NCBI RefSeq assembly: GCF_019130065.1
Contig: NZ_JAHSPG010000002.1
Coordinates: forward strand, 62,001-126,000
Direction: 5' to 3'
Source of the DNA: Pinibacter aurantiacus
Lineage (GTDB): Bacteria > Bacteroidota > Bacteroidia > Chitinophagales > Chitinophagaceae
DNA: 64,000 nt
Part shown: positions 42,167-51,547 of the stretch, piece after piece
Layout: each line of letters starts with the position of its first letter
Numbering within the stretch: position 1 is the first letter of the stretch
Made by a program: the position numbers and the translations under genes
The notes under the pieces: generated by a model
Told to the model about the DNA's origin: nothing
Databases searched by the model: none
What the model saw: the letters and a program-made list of their open reading frames with translations, nothing else

Positions 42167-43399
42167 CTATTGATAAATCAGGTGCGTGAGTAAACCGTCT
42201 CTCAGCTTAGGCTCAAACCATGTAGATTTCGGAGGCATAACATTGCCACTATCCGCGATATCAAATAATTGTTTGATGCTAACAGGATACAAACTGAAAG
42301 CAGCAGCCATGTCGCCACTGTTCACTCTTTTTTCCAATTCGCCTAAACCACGGATGCCGCCAACAAAATCGACTCTTTTATCTGTGCGCGGGTCTTTGAT
42401 GTCAAGGATTGCATCCAATACTTTGTTTTGCAAAATGGTTACATCCAATATGCCTATCGGGTCCTTTGTGTAAGCGCCTTCTTTTGCAACAAGTTTGTAC
42501 CATTTGCCATCAACAAATAAACCGAATTCGTGCAGGTCAGTTGGCAAAACCGCTGTAGGAGCCGGAGACAAGGTGAAATCGCTTTCAAGTTTAGTCAAAA
42601 ACTCCTGAACGCTCAGGCCATTCAGATCTTTTACCACGCGGTTGTAATCCATGATCTTCAACTGGCTCGCAGGGAAAAGTGTAGTAAGGAAATAGTTTGC
42701 ATTGTCGTGATGACCCTTATCCAACGCCTTGCGCACCTTTGCTGCGGAAGCCGCTCTGTGGTGGCCATCGGCGATATAAGTATGAGGAACTTTTTCGCTA
42801 AAGAGATTGGAGATAGATGCAATGGCCGCATCTTCATTTACGGTCCATATTTTATGGTGGATAGAATCGTCTGCTGCAAAATCGTACACAGCAGCGTGAT
42901 TTTTCTTCCAGTTTTCTATCAGTTCATTAATAGCATCCACATCGCGGTAGGCAAGGAAAACATTACCTGTTTGTGCGCCTGTTGTTTTGATGTGGTTGAT
43001 GCGGTCCTGCTCTTTTTCAGGGCGTGTAAACTCGTGCTTTTTAATGATGTCGTTTTCGTAATCATCTACTGAAGAACCCGCTACCAGGCCGGTTTGGCTG
43101 CGGCCATTCATTACAAGTTCATAAATGTAATAGCAAGGCTTTTCTTCGCGCAATAGAACGCCGTTGTCAAAAAGAATCTCAATATTTTCTTTCGCCTTTT
43201 CGTACACTTTTTGTGAGTGTACATCCACGTCTTCGCTAAGATCTATTTCAGATTTTGTTACGTGTAAAAAAGACTGCGGATTACTTTGTGCGGCAACTCT
43301 TGCTTCTGAAGAATTCAACACATCGTAAGGAGGAGCCGCTACTTTTTTTGCGAGATCAACAGTTGGTCTTAATGCTTTGAAAGGCGTTATATGTGCCAT
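42167..43399 (-). CDS. DUF1015 family protein
   Basis: 410 residues, the length of DUF1015 proteins, whose biochemistry is unsettled. Conserved blocks: the N-terminal ITPFKALRPTVDLAKKVAAPPYDVLN, TYIADGHHRAASAAKV (DGHHR motif) and the C-terminal VMPPKSTWFEPKLRDGLLTH. In Bacteroidota this gene usually sits beside serC and serA; serC is adjacent here on the same strand, serA is absent. That supports an association with serine metabolism, but a function is not known. The start is shared with no visible promoter element. Confidence 0.88.
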   Translation of the reverse strand: MAHITPFKALRPTVDLAKKVAAPPYDVLNSSEARVAAQSNPQSFLHVTKSEIDLSEDVDVHSQKVYEKAKENIEILFDNGVLLREEKPCYYIYELVMNGRSQTGLVAGSSVDDYENDIIKKHEFTRPEKEQDRINHIKTTGAQTGNVFLAYRDVDAINELIENWKKNHAAVYDFAADDSIHHKIWTVNEDAAIASISNLFSEKVPHTYIADGHHRAASAAKVRKALDKGHHDNANYFLTTLFPASQLKIMDYNRVVKDLNGLSVQEFLTKLESDFTLSPAPTAVLPTDLHEFGLFVDGKWYKLVAKEGAYTKDPIGILDVTILQNKVLDAILDIKDPRTDKRVDFVGGIRGLGELEKRVNSGDMAAAFSLYPVSIKQLFDIADSGNVMPPKSTWFEPKLRDGLLTHLIYQ

Positions 43400-43433
43400 T
43401 GGTATTTTGTTTTGAGTGTTAGTCGTGATCTAC

Positions 43434-43512
43434 AATCGTGAATGGTGAATGGTGAAACGTGAATGGTTGATATGCGGGAAACCTATTCACGATTGACCAT
43501 TCACGTTTCGCG
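43434..43512. repeat. Family N palindrome
   Basis: CAATCGTGAATGGTGAATGG arm and inverse TTCACGATTGACCATTCACG arm, built of GTGAATGGT units, between DUF1015 start and serC stop. Confidence 0.78.
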
Positions 43513-43514
43513 AC

Positions 43515-44585
43515 CTATCCTTTTTTCGCTGCGAAATCTTTTATCAGATCACAGAGAGCTTGTACGCTTTCGAGTGGCAGTGCATTGTACAAAGATGCAC
43601 GGAAGCCGCCAACGCTTCTGTGTCCTTTTACGCCGTACATGCCATTGTCTTTGCAGGTTTGCAAAAATGCTTTCTCTACTTCCGGATCAGATATGGTGAA
43701 AACAACGTTCATTTTACTTCTGTCTTGTTTTGCTACAGGCAAATTGAACATAGGTAAAGCATCCAGCGTATTGTAAAGCAGGCTCGCTTTCTGGTCGTTG
43801 ATCTTTTCGATTGCTGCTACACCGCCTATTTTTTTCAACCAACGCAATGTGAGCATACACACGTACACAGCAAAAACCGGAGGCGTGTTGAGCATGGAGC
43901 CGTTTTCAATGTGATTTTTGTAATCCATCATTGTGGGCAGTTTGCGGCCTGCAAGCCCAACAATGTTTTTATCGATTACGAGGATGTTTACGCCCGCTGC
44001 ACCAATGTTTTTCTGCGCACCGGCATAAATAAGTGAGAATTTATTGAAGTCCATCACCGTGCTCAAAATATCACTGCTCATGTCTGCGATCAAAGGCACA
44101 TTCGTTTGAGGAATGCTATGCATTTCTGTTCCTTCGATCGTGTTGTTTGTTGTGTAATGGAAATAGCTTACATCATCAGGAATTTCGTATCCTGTTGGAA
44201 TGTAAGAGTAGTTTTTATCTTTTGAGCTGGCAACAACATTTACATTGCCAAACAATTTTGCTTCTTTGATAGCTTTTGATCCCCAAACGCCGCAATCAAG
44301 GTAAGCAGCAGTTTTGCCTTCGGCCAACAAATTCATTGGGATCTGGAAGAATTGTGTGGACGCACCACCGTGAAGGAAAAGCACTTCCTTATTCGAATCA
44401 AGGTTCATCAATTCTTTTAACAACGAAACGGCTTCATTAAGAACACCTTCAAATAATGGAGTACGGTGACCGATTTCCAGGATGGAAAGACCGGTATTGT
44501 TGAAATCTAAAATTGCTTTTGAAGCTTCCTGAAAGACTTCTTTAGGTAAAATAGATGGGCCCGCGTTAAAATTGTGCATTACCAT
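43515..44585 (-). CDS. serC: 3-phosphoserine/phosphohydroxythreonine aminotransferase
   Basis: PLP enzyme of the serine pathway and, in PLP (pyridoxal) synthesis, of 4-phosphohydroxythreonine formation. From ATG 44585 it is 356 residues, starting MVMHNFNAGPSILPKEVFQE; ATG 44579 is another option. The Schiff-base lysine is in SLIYAGAQKNIGAAG and the phosphate-binding HRSVGGFRASLYNA closes the protein. An upstream TATTTTTG lies across the longer frame's start. The partner genes serA and serB are not present in the window. Confidence 0.93.
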   Translation of the reverse strand: MVMHNFNAGPSILPKEVFQEASKAILDFNNTGLSILEIGHRTPLFEGVLNEAVSLLKELMNLDSNKEVLFLHGGASTQFFQIPMNLLAEGKTAAYLDCGVWGSKAIKEAKLFGNVNVVASSKDKNYSYIPTGYEIPDDVSYFHYTTNNTIEGTEMHSIPQTNVPLIADMSSDILSTVMDFNKFSLIYAGAQKNIGAAGVNILVIDKNIVGLAGRKLPTMMDYKNHIENGSMLNTPPVFAVYVCMLTLRWLKKIGGVAAIEKINDQKASLLYNTLDALPMFNLPVAKQDRSKMNVVFTISDPEVEKAFLQTCKDNGMYGVKGHRSVGGFRASLYNALPLESVQALCDLIKDFAAKKG

Positions 44586-44615
44586 GTTAGTTTTATTCGA
44601 TGAAGTAAGGAGGCG

Positions 44616-44623
44616 CAAAAATA
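44616..44623 (-). promoter_or_regulatory. Putative -7 element of serC
   Basis: TATTTTTG on the minus strand, 30 nt before ATG 44585; overlaps the start of the longer frame (44618), arguing against it. Confidence 0.4.
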
Positions 44624-44727
44624 TTCAAAAAGCGGGGAATTACCTTTATTAATTCTATGCAAAGAGGGGATGGAATGATAAAAGTCTACAAATACGGTGG
44701 TTTTGTTGAAATTTTTTTAAGTAGAAG

Positions 44728-44896
44728 GGAGCACACAGATGGCACTGATTAGACTGATTTGCGCTGATAGTTGCAAAAAGTAGAATAACTGAATAATTGA
44801 AGGTTTGGAATCAAAGAGCTTCTTACTCATAAAACCTTCAGTTATTCAGTTACTCAGTTATTCAATTATTATCAGGGTCATCTGTGTGCTCTCTAC
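44728..44896. repeat. Composite palindrome: family B nested in family I
   Basis: Outer arms GGGAGCACACAGATG and inverse CATCTGTGTGCTCTC; the loop carries a B palindrome (44782-44871). On the minus strand the TAG stop of nadB is followed by AGAGCACACAG, the same junction as after the kinase gene at 30089. Confidence 0.85.
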
Positions 44897-46491
44897 AAAG
44901 CAATATTCTGCACCAACGCACTCTTGTACGGATAATCCGTGTTGTAATGCAGTCCGCGGCTTTCTTTTCTGAAGCTTGCAGATTTTACTACGAGATATGC
45001 CGCAGTGATCATGTTGCGCAATTCACATAGCTGCGGTGAAATTTTAGTGTTGCGATAAAGCACTTCTGTTTCTTCGTGCAGCAGATCGAGGCGGTGCATG
45101 GCTCTTTCGAGACGGGTGTTGGTGCGCACGATACCCACGTAGTCACTCATTAGCAGCTGCAGTTCTTTTAAGCTTTGTGTGATGAGGATCATTTCCTTTG
45201 GATCGCCGGTGCTTGATGCGTTCCAGTCGGGAATGGTAGTTTGAAACTCGATGTTTTCAATTTCTCTTACTGAATCGAGAAAGCTACGGTGGCTGAATAC
45301 CATTGCTTCGAGCAAAGAGTTACTGGCTAACCGGTTAGCGCCGTGCAAACCTGTGGAAGCACATTCTCCCGAAGCATATAAGTGACGGATAGATGTTCTA
45401 CCCCATTCATTTGTTTTGATACCACCACAGCTATAGTGCGCCGCAGGCGCAATAGGAATCATATCTTTTGTTACGTCAATGCCGATAGACAAACACTTCT
45501 CGTAAATATTGGGGAAGTGATGAATGAACTTGTCTTTGTCCATGTGGCGGCAATCGAGGTATTCATGCTCGGTACCATTCTTCTTCATTTCGCTATCAAT
45601 GGCGCGGGCCACGATATCACGGGGAGCGAGGTCCTTTCTTTCATCATATTTTTCCATGAAAGCCTCACCGTTCTTATTGCGAAGAATACCGCCATCTCCA
45701 CGAACCGCTTCTGTGATTAAAAAAGCCTGGCCACGGATGCCTGGGAGATACAACGCGGTAGGGTGAAACTGGATGAACTCCATGTTTTCAATTCTTCCCT
45801 TTGCACGGTACACCATTGCCACACCGTCGCCCGTTGCGATGTACGGGTTTGTAGTGGTGCGATAAATTTGTCCGTTTCCTCCCGTTGCGAGTAGAGTAAT
45901 TTTGGAAAGAATTTTTTCTATGCGGTTCGTTTGAAGATTTAGCACGTACACACCGTAACAATCGATATCCGGAGTAGATTTTGTTACAAGGTAACCAAGG
46001 TGGTGCTGCGTGATGAGATCTATCACGAAGCAATGCTTAACGAGCTCGATGTTTTTTTGCTTTGCAATGGCTGCCAGCAAGGCTCTTTCTATTTCCCAAC
46101 CGGTAATGTCTTTATGATGCAGTATGCGAAACTCACTATGGCCGCCTTCCCTGCCTAATGAAAAATCACCATCAGGATCTTTATCGAAGCGTGCGCCCCA
46201 ATCAATAATTTCCTGGATGCGGTCAACGCCCTCCTTTACCACTATTTCAACGATCTCTTCGTTGCACAAGCCATCCCCGGAAATCAGTGTATCCTGTATA
46301 TGTTTTTCGAAACTGTCTTTTTCAAAATCCGTTACGCCGGCTACGCCGCCCTGCGCATACTTGGTGTTCGTCTCATCGGCATTGGCTTTTGTAATAATCG
46401 TAACCTGTTTGTCAGGAAATTGATTTGCTATTTTTAAAGCGTACGTCAAGCCGGCAATACCTGATCCTATGACTAAAAAATCTGTTTCCAT
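44893..46491 (-). CDS. nadB: L-aspartate oxidase
   Basis: FAD enzyme that oxidises aspartate to iminoaspartate, the first step of de novo NAD synthesis. 532 residues from ATG 46491. Visible: FAD-binding VIGSGIAGLTYAL, YAQGGVAGV, LLATGGNGQIYRTTTNP, PTALYLPG and the conserved SCGGIKTNEWGRTSI region. The longer frame from 46557 has a TACATTTG promoter element inside it. nadA and nadC are not here. Same strand as the YhhN gene upstream. Confidence 0.93.
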   Translation of the reverse strand: METDFLVIGSGIAGLTYALKIANQFPDKQVTIITKANADETNTKYAQGGVAGVTDFEKDSFEKHIQDTLISGDGLCNEEIVEIVVKEGVDRIQEIIDWGARFDKDPDGDFSLGREGGHSEFRILHHKDITGWEIERALLAAIAKQKNIELVKHCFVIDLITQHHLGYLVTKSTPDIDCYGVYVLNLQTNRIEKILSKITLLATGGNGQIYRTTTNPYIATGDGVAMVYRAKGRIENMEFIQFHPTALYLPGIRGQAFLITEAVRGDGGILRNKNGEAFMEKYDERKDLAPRDIVARAIDSEMKKNGTEHEYLDCRHMDKDKFIHHFPNIYEKCLSIGIDVTKDMIPIAPAAHYSCGGIKTNEWGRTSIRHLYASGECASTGLHGANRLASNSLLEAMVFSHRSFLDSVREIENIEFQTTIPDWNASSTGDPKEMILITQSLKELQLLMSDYVGIVRTNTRLERAMHRLDLLHEETEVLYRNTKISPQLCELRNMITAAYLVVKSASFRKESRGLHYNTDYPYKSALVQNIAL

Positions 46492-46508
46492 TGCAATAAA
46501 TAAGTTGT

Positions 46509-46516
46509 CAAATGTA
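46509..46516 (-). promoter_or_regulatory. Putative -7 element of nadB
   Basis: TACATTTG on the minus strand, 17 nt before the ATG at 46491; inside the longer frame, so it decides for the shorter start. Confidence 0.45.
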
Positions 46517-46519
46517 AGA

Positions 46520-47188
46520 TTAATTGCGGGAGAGATATGTGATGGCGCCGCGTACAATGCAATATTGTGCCATGATATAGCTCAGCATAACACCAAAGGA
46601 TGCGCCTGCGAAGGGTTGATAAAACTTGTTGGTTGCTAGTAAAGAGTCTGATAGTACGAAAAGCGCCGCGCCAGCAATGCAAAAATAAGTTTGCCTGTTA
46701 CCGTTATTTTTAAATGCCTGGATGCTGCAAACCAGCATGGTCGCAATAGTTGCCGCATATACGAAAACAGGCGTTTGCAACGCGCCAAGGTGCGGCCTCA
46801 AGAAGAAAAACAGAAGAATAGCATACAGAAAAACGGCGCCGGAAATCCATGGGTTCCATTTCTGCTTTTCTGTTTGCGCATAAATCACGCTGGCAAAAAA
46901 GAAAATGTAAAGCAAGTGAGCGAAAAGGAAGGACGCTAAACCGGCCATGAAAAACTTCGGTTCATCTACCAATAAAAACACATCGCCGAGCCATGAAAAA
47001 AACAAGGCCGCCATTACATATAATCGCGGCCTTGAATTATCAGGAATATTTGAAACGAACCATGCGATTAAAAATGGCATGAGCAATGACTTTGAAACCA
47101 GTGTGAGCCAATGCCAATTGGCAGTAATAGAGAACAGGTTAATTAAGCCATCGATACCGAATAAGATGAGCCAGCTTTGTTTGCGCAT
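46520..47188 (-). CDS. YhhN family membrane protein (lysoplasmalogenase-like)
   Basis: 222 residues from ATG 47188 (MRKQSWLILFGIDG). Seven or eight hydrophobic helices, with the family features LFFSWLGDVFLL (Gly-Asp) and AGAALFVLSDSLLATNKF (Ser-Asp). Homologues TMEM86/YhhN hydrolyse the vinyl-ether bond of lysoplasmalogens; activity in Bacteroidota is not proven. The longer start at 47233 would read into a family H palindrome. Gap of 28 bp to nadB, so they may be co-transcribed. Confidence 0.8.
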   Translation of the reverse strand: MRKQSWLILFGIDGLINLFSITANWHWLTLVSKSLLMPFLIAWFVSNIPDNSRPRLYVMAALFFSWLGDVFLLVDEPKFFMAGLASFLFAHLLYIFFFASVIYAQTEKQKWNPWISGAVFLYAILLFFFLRPHLGALQTPVFVYAATIATMLVCSIQAFKNNGNRQTYFCIAGAALFVLSDSLLATNKFYQPFAGASFGVMLSYIMAQYCIVRGAITYLSRN

Positions 47189-47202
47189 AGTAGTGAGGTT
47201 TA

Positions 47203-47279
47203 GCGAGCTTAACGCCGAACGCCTAACGCTCAACGCTTGAGGCCGCGTTTAGCATTAGGCGTTCGGCATTTAGCATCTT
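47203..47279. repeat. Family H palindrome
   Basis: CGAGCTTAACGCCGAACGCC arm and inverse GGCGTTCGGCATTTAGCATC arm; the lipoprotein stop at 47278 is at its edge. Confidence 0.8.
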
Positions 47280-48051
47280 AATAGGTTGCCTTCAATTCCA
47301 TCAGTTGTGGATTGTCAAATGCACTGAAAAGGTCTGACTTCAATGTGATGGTTTTTTTATCCGCGGATAAAGTAGCCAGTTTGTTGCTTACTGTTTTTGC
47401 AGGTTTTGGCAATTTCAGGATCAGTGTATAGTTCATTTCTCCCATCATGCTCATCATTCCCTTTATTTGCTCCGCTTTTTCATCGTGTATGAATGCATCG
47501 TAACGGGCCTTGTTCAAGGTTTTTGAATAAGAACCGTCTTTAAAGTTCACATCGAAAATGGAATTGATTTGATTCAGGCCGCTGGTATCAGAAGCATTTT
47601 CCATTCCCATGCCTTCCTGTGCCTGCATGCTTTTAAAAGCTTCATTCAATCCTCCGTTTCCTTTCTGGATCATGGCATACAACTCATTAAGATTTCCAAA
47701 ACTGGTGAAAGGGTATTTCATGTCCAGCTTCATCACACTTTTCTGCATGTCCATATTAACGTGCATTACGCCGCCCTTCAATAATTCTTTTTTGTGTGCG
47801 TCCAGATCCTGTGCGCTGTCAAGAATGGAATCAAAGTTTATGGTAGTGTCCATTGCTTTATTCATTCCTTCTTTTTGCAGGTCGCTATCATTCATAAAGC
47901 CTTTCATCATTTCAAAGGCTTTACTCATATCCATATTGAGTTTATAAGTGCCGGTACCGTTTTGCTTTATCTCCACTTCCTCCACTGTATCGAAACAGCT
48001 TACAAGGCAAAAAGAAAAAGCAAGGATGATTAAGTATTTGAGGTGTTTCAT
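47278..48051 (-). CDS. Hypothetical lipoprotein
   Basis: 257 residues, signal and lipobox LVSC (Cys19). Behind it is a domain with repeated short beta strands (VEIKQNGTGTYKLNMDMSKA) and Met-rich helices, reminiscent of bacterial DUF-type lipoproteins that carry a TonB-independent outer-membrane-associated domain. I cannot assign a family. Located in a single run with the aldose-epimerase-like gene; the gap is a family F palindrome. Confidence 0.65.
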   Translation of the reverse strand: MKHLKYLIILAFSFCLVSCFDTVEEVEIKQNGTGTYKLNMDMSKAFEMMKGFMNDSDLQKEGMNKAMDTTINFDSILDSAQDLDAHKKELLKGGVMHVNMDMQKSVMKLDMKYPFTSFGNLNELYAMIQKGNGGLNEAFKSMQAQEGMGMENASDTSGLNQINSIFDVNFKDGSYSKTLNKARYDAFIHDEKAEQIKGMMSMMGEMNYTLILKLPKPAKTVSNKLATLSADKKTITLKSDLFSAFDNPQLMELKATY

Positions 48052-48116
48052 ACAGCTGTGAAAATGTTTAAGGTTTTGCGATAATATTTGAATACAAAGC
48101 TAGAATTAAAGTCAAA

Positions 48117-48203
48117 ACTAAAAAGTCAAAAGTCAAAATTAAAAAGTCACAACAAGGCCGCCGACTGTTTGGGTCTCCACTTTTTGACTTTTTAATTTTT
48201 ACT
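48117..48203. repeat. Family F palindrome
   Basis: AACTAAAAAGTCAAAAGTC-like arm and the inverse GACTTTTTAATTTTT arm, starting at the stop of the epimerase-like gene. Confidence 0.78.
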
Positions 48204-49155
48204 TCTGAATTGCCTGATACTTTACTGTAAATGTTTTGCTCTCTCCCGCCGGCAGTAAAACCAGTCCCATTTTGTTATTAAAACTATCTGGTGCTGCGCT
48301 TAAATTTTCAATTGCCAGGCTTTTTCTGTGAGGCGGTGTGTAGATCTGCAGAAAAGGATAGCTTTCATCCGGCCACAGGCTTACGCTTACACCGTTGCGT
48401 GGGTTAGAGAAAATTGCCGCAGGCTCATTTTTTACCGAACGAAGCGAAAAGCAGTTGTCCAGCTCTTTTTCGTTTAGCAGTTTTGGAGCATTGAATTCGC
48501 TGTATTCAATTTGTTTACCCGTTGGAACAAGTTTCTCGTTGAACTCAATAATGTTTTCGCCGTGAAACTGCAACAGGCAATCGTTTACATCATTTCCCAA
48601 AGTAAAATAAGGGTGCCAGCCGTCCTGCATTGGAATGGTTGTGCCGCTGTTATTTGTAACAACTGTTTTCAGTTCAAGCGTGTTGGGAGAACTCAATGAA
48701 TAAGTTACTTCGCAAGTGTATTGATAAGGGTAACCTTCGTTTTCGTTGTTGTATTTGTATTGTAGCGTTACAGAAGCCCCTTTTTCATCTGCATGCTGGG
48801 CGGTAACTTCAAATGGTTTATTGAACAACAAGCCGTGAATGGCTGTGCCATCTTGAAATTTATTGGGGAACTCAAACAACTGTCCATTGAAAGTATATTT
48901 TCCATCAGCGATGCGACATGCAAATGGAGAAAGTTTGCTGCTTTTAAAACTTGTCGCGAGATCAGTGTCGATATCTTTTTGATCTGCGTAGTTGGCAATT
49001 ACGTTTAATTTGCCTTGGTTTTTCAAAGGAATATCGAAGCTGTGCAACATTGCGCCGTAAGCGGGCAAAATACTTGCAGTTGTTCCTGTCTGTTTGTCTT
49101 CCAGTACGATTAATGATAAACCGTTTTCTTCTTGTTGGTAAGTGGAAAAGGACAT
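48199..49155 (-). CDS. Aldose 1-epimerase family protein
   Basis: 318 residues, galactose-mutarotase-like superfamily: His residues in GTAIHGLLFNKPFE and QDGWHPYFTLG, and the catalytic Glu in HRKSLAIENLSAA. The superfamily also contains YeaD-type glucose-6-phosphate epimerases, so mutarotase is a best guess. No sugar operon is attached. Confidence 0.88.
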   Translation of the reverse strand: MSFSTYQQEENGLSLIVLEDKQTGTTASILPAYGAMLHSFDIPLKNQGKLNVIANYADQKDIDTDLATSFKSSKLSPFACRIADGKYTFNGQLFEFPNKFQDGTAIHGLLFNKPFEVTAQHADEKGASVTLQYKYNNENEGYPYQYTCEVTYSLSSPNTLELKTVVTNNSGTTIPMQDGWHPYFTLGNDVNDCLLQFHGENIIEFNEKLVPTGKQIEYSEFNAPKLLNEKELDNCFSLRSVKNEPAAIFSNPRNGVSVSLWPDESYPFLQIYTPPHRKSLAIENLSAAPDSFNNKMGLVLLPAGESKTFTVKYQAIQK

Positions 49156-49212
49156 AGTGGTGGTTATGTTTGTATTTGATATTTAAAAATGGAATGTACT
49201 TCGCGCTCCGGA

Positions 49213-49313
49213 GTGATTGAATAACTGAATGACTGAATAACTGACGTTTACATTCGATCAGTCGCTTCGACTTTCAACCACTCAGTTATTCGGTTATTCA
49301 GTTATTCAATTAT
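49213..49313. repeat. Family B palindrome
   Basis: GATTGAATAACTGAATGACTG arm and inverse GTTATTCGGTTATTCAGTTA arm. It reaches into the stop codon of ispG at 49310-49312. Confidence 0.82.
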
Positions 49314-51316
49314 TGCTCCACCCAAGCTCCATTCTCTTTTAAAAGATTAATGAGTTCTTCCACGGCCACTTCGCTGTCAACGTTTCTTTTCACAACCTCT
49401 TTGCTTTTATACAAAGTGATTTTGCCGGGGCCGCTGCCCACGTAGCCAAAGTCTGCGTCTGCCATTTCGCCCGGGCCGTTTACTATACAACCCATGATGG
49501 CAATTTTTATTCCCTTCAAGTGATTGGTGCGCGAACGGATCTTCGCCGTTGTTTCCTGCAAGTCGAACAAGGTACGACCGCAGCTTGGACAGCTAATGTA
49601 TTCTGTTTTAGAAATGCGTGTTCTTGTCGCCTGTAAAATGGAGAAAGCCGTATTATTTAAGAATTGCTCTATGCTTTTTGTTTCCAGATAGGTTCTACCC
49701 GTCACCTTAATGTTTTCGATAGTAGAACCGGTTAAGCCGAGGCTGATGCCGTCGCCCATACCTTCTAAAAACAACGCACCTGTTTCTGTTGCGAGATGGA
49801 TCAAATGCTCGTCAATGCCATGATGCGGGCTGTCGCAAATTAATATCGCCGGATTTTTGATGCTTCTGTTCATCAGTTCCACAAACATTTTTCGAACAGA
49901 TTGCATCGCATTTTTATTGGTAGAGCTTAGGCAAAGTACAACCGTGTTATCTTTTGCCAGCTCGTCGATATTTTTTGTACCATCATTTTCCGCACTGGTG
50001 AAACAATCCACCATCACAAAATTGACCGCGTTGTGTTTTACCGTGGCGTTAATGAATTGCTCGTCGGAGAACAACGGAACGAATTTATAGCTGCCATTAA
50101 CATTTGCTTCAAGATCCTCTTGTTGCCATGCGTGCGCATTCAGCACAACTTTCAATGTGCCGGGTAGTGCAAAATGGATCAGGTTATTCCCTGTAAAAAT
50201 ATAATCCGCTGCCGCGTCGCCAATTGTCCATTTATCGCTCGGCTCGTCGTATTTGTAACCAATGTTTTCAAGATCTGCGGGAGAAATAGCCGCATGCTTA
50301 CTGAAATCTGCCACTACAACAGGTACTTGTTTACCGCCAATATTGGAAACCTCGAAAGTTTCCCGTCTTTTATATTCGAACGGAGAATAAGGAAGCTTGA
50401 TTTTTTCAGCCGGAGCTTCGCTGCGCTCAGTTTGATGATTATATCTTTTCACCAGGTCCTTGCAAACAGGAATTTCGAACTCAGGGTCTTCAGTCAGAGA
50501 AACACGGATCGTATCGCCAATGCCATCTTCCAGCAAAGTACCGATGCCGATGGCAGATTTAATTCTTCCGTCCTCTCCGTCGCCCGCTTCTGTAACGCCC
50601 AAATGAAGCGGATAGCATTCGTTGAATTCATCCATCATTTGCTTGATCAAAAGCCTGTAAGCATGAACCATTACTTGCGGGTTGCTGGACTTCATGCTTA
50701 ATATAATATTGTGATAGTCCTCATCTCGTGCTATGCGCAAAAATTCCATCGCGCTTTCCACCATGCCAATCGGCGTGTCGCCATACCGACTCATGATGCG
50801 ATCGCTCAAAGAACCGTGGTTGGTCCCGATGCGCATTGCCGTGCCATGTTCTTTACAGATTTTCACCAGCGGTGTAAACCTTGTGCGGATGCGTTCTATT
50901 TCCTCTGCATATTCTGCATCGGTATATTCCAGTTGTTCGAATTTCTTTTTGTCAACGTAATTGCCTGGGTTCACCCTTACTTTTTCTACAATTCTCGCGG
51001 CAATTTCCGCAGCGTTGGGTGTAAAGTGGATATCGGCAATGAGTGGTGTATTGTAACCACGCTTGCGCAATTCATTTTTAATGTTCAACAGGTTCTCTGC
51101 TTCCTTTTTGCTTGGTGCCGTAATGCGCACCATTTCCGCTCCGGCTTCAATGCACCGGATGCTTTGCTCTACCGTGGCCATGGTGTCCATGGTGTCGGTA
51201 GTGGTCATGGTTTGTACGCGAATGGGATGAAAATTGCCCAGCAAAAGATCTCCGATCTTCACTTCTCTTGTAGATAGTCTTTTGTAAGAAGTCAGCGATT
51301 CACTATATAACTGCAT
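49310..51316 (-). CDS. ispG: 4-hydroxy-3-methylbut-2-enyl diphosphate synthase
   Basis: 4Fe-4S enzyme of the MEP isoprenoid pathway that converts MEcPP to HMBPP. 668 residues from ATG 51316 (MQLYSESLTSYKRLSTREV), the large form with an inserted middle domain as seen in Bacteroidota, Chlamydia and plants; E. coli has about 370. TIM-barrel start with VQTMTTTDTMDT and LIADIHFTPNAAE is intact, and the cluster ligands lie in the C-terminal SCPSCGRTLFDLQ and AIMGCIVNGPGEMADADFGY. The longer frame to 51490 reads into a palindrome and lacks family character. Confidence 0.94.
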   Translation of the reverse strand: MQLYSESLTSYKRLSTREVKIGDLLLGNFHPIRVQTMTTTDTMDTMATVEQSIRCIEAGAEMVRITAPSKKEAENLLNIKNELRKRGYNTPLIADIHFTPNAAEIAARIVEKVRVNPGNYVDKKKFEQLEYTDAEYAEEIERIRTRFTPLVKICKEHGTAMRIGTNHGSLSDRIMSRYGDTPIGMVESAMEFLRIARDEDYHNIILSMKSSNPQVMVHAYRLLIKQMMDEFNECYPLHLGVTEAGDGEDGRIKSAIGIGTLLEDGIGDTIRVSLTEDPEFEIPVCKDLVKRYNHQTERSEAPAEKIKLPYSPFEYKRRETFEVSNIGGKQVPVVVADFSKHAAISPADLENIGYKYDEPSDKWTIGDAAADYIFTGNNLIHFALPGTLKVVLNAHAWQQEDLEANVNGSYKFVPLFSDEQFINATVKHNAVNFVMVDCFTSAENDGTKNIDELAKDNTVVLCLSSTNKNAMQSVRKMFVELMNRSIKNPAILICDSPHHGIDEHLIHLATETGALFLEGMGDGISLGLTGSTIENIKVTGRTYLETKSIEQFLNNTAFSILQATRTRISKTEYISCPSCGRTLFDLQETTAKIRSRTNHLKGIKIAIMGCIVNGPGEMADADFGYVGSGPGKITLYKSKEVVKRNVDSEVAVEELINLLKENGAWVEQ

Positions 51317-51350
51317 GTAGATTGTACACTTTGTTGCAAGGTAAGGAAAT

Positions 51351-51499
51351 TGGCACGCAGATGACACGGATTGGACTGATTTACACTGATTCTTGCCAAT
51401 AATTGAATGACTAAATAACTTATCTATGTGTTTAAAACGCATGATGCATTTCAGCAAAAAATCCGTGTAAATCAGTCCAATCCGTGTCATCTGTGTGCA
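51351..51499. repeat. Composite palindrome: family I with degenerate B in the loop
   Basis: Outer arms GGCACGCAGATGACACGG and inverse CCGTGTCATCTGTGTGC. The loop contains AATAATTGAATGACTAAATA, a partial B arm without a clean partner. Confidence 0.8.
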
Positions 51500-51505
51500 A
51501 AAAAA

Positions 51506-51536
51506 AGGCCCCCAATTGGAGACCTTTTCTGAAACG
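51506..51536 (-). terminator. Rho-independent terminator of the TPR membrane gene
   Basis: On the minus strand AGAAAAGGTCTCC, short loop, GGGGGCCTTTTTTTTT. It lies beside the family I element, which therefore is not the terminator itself. Confidence 0.82.
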
Positions 51537-51547
51537 CTTGAACCCGC

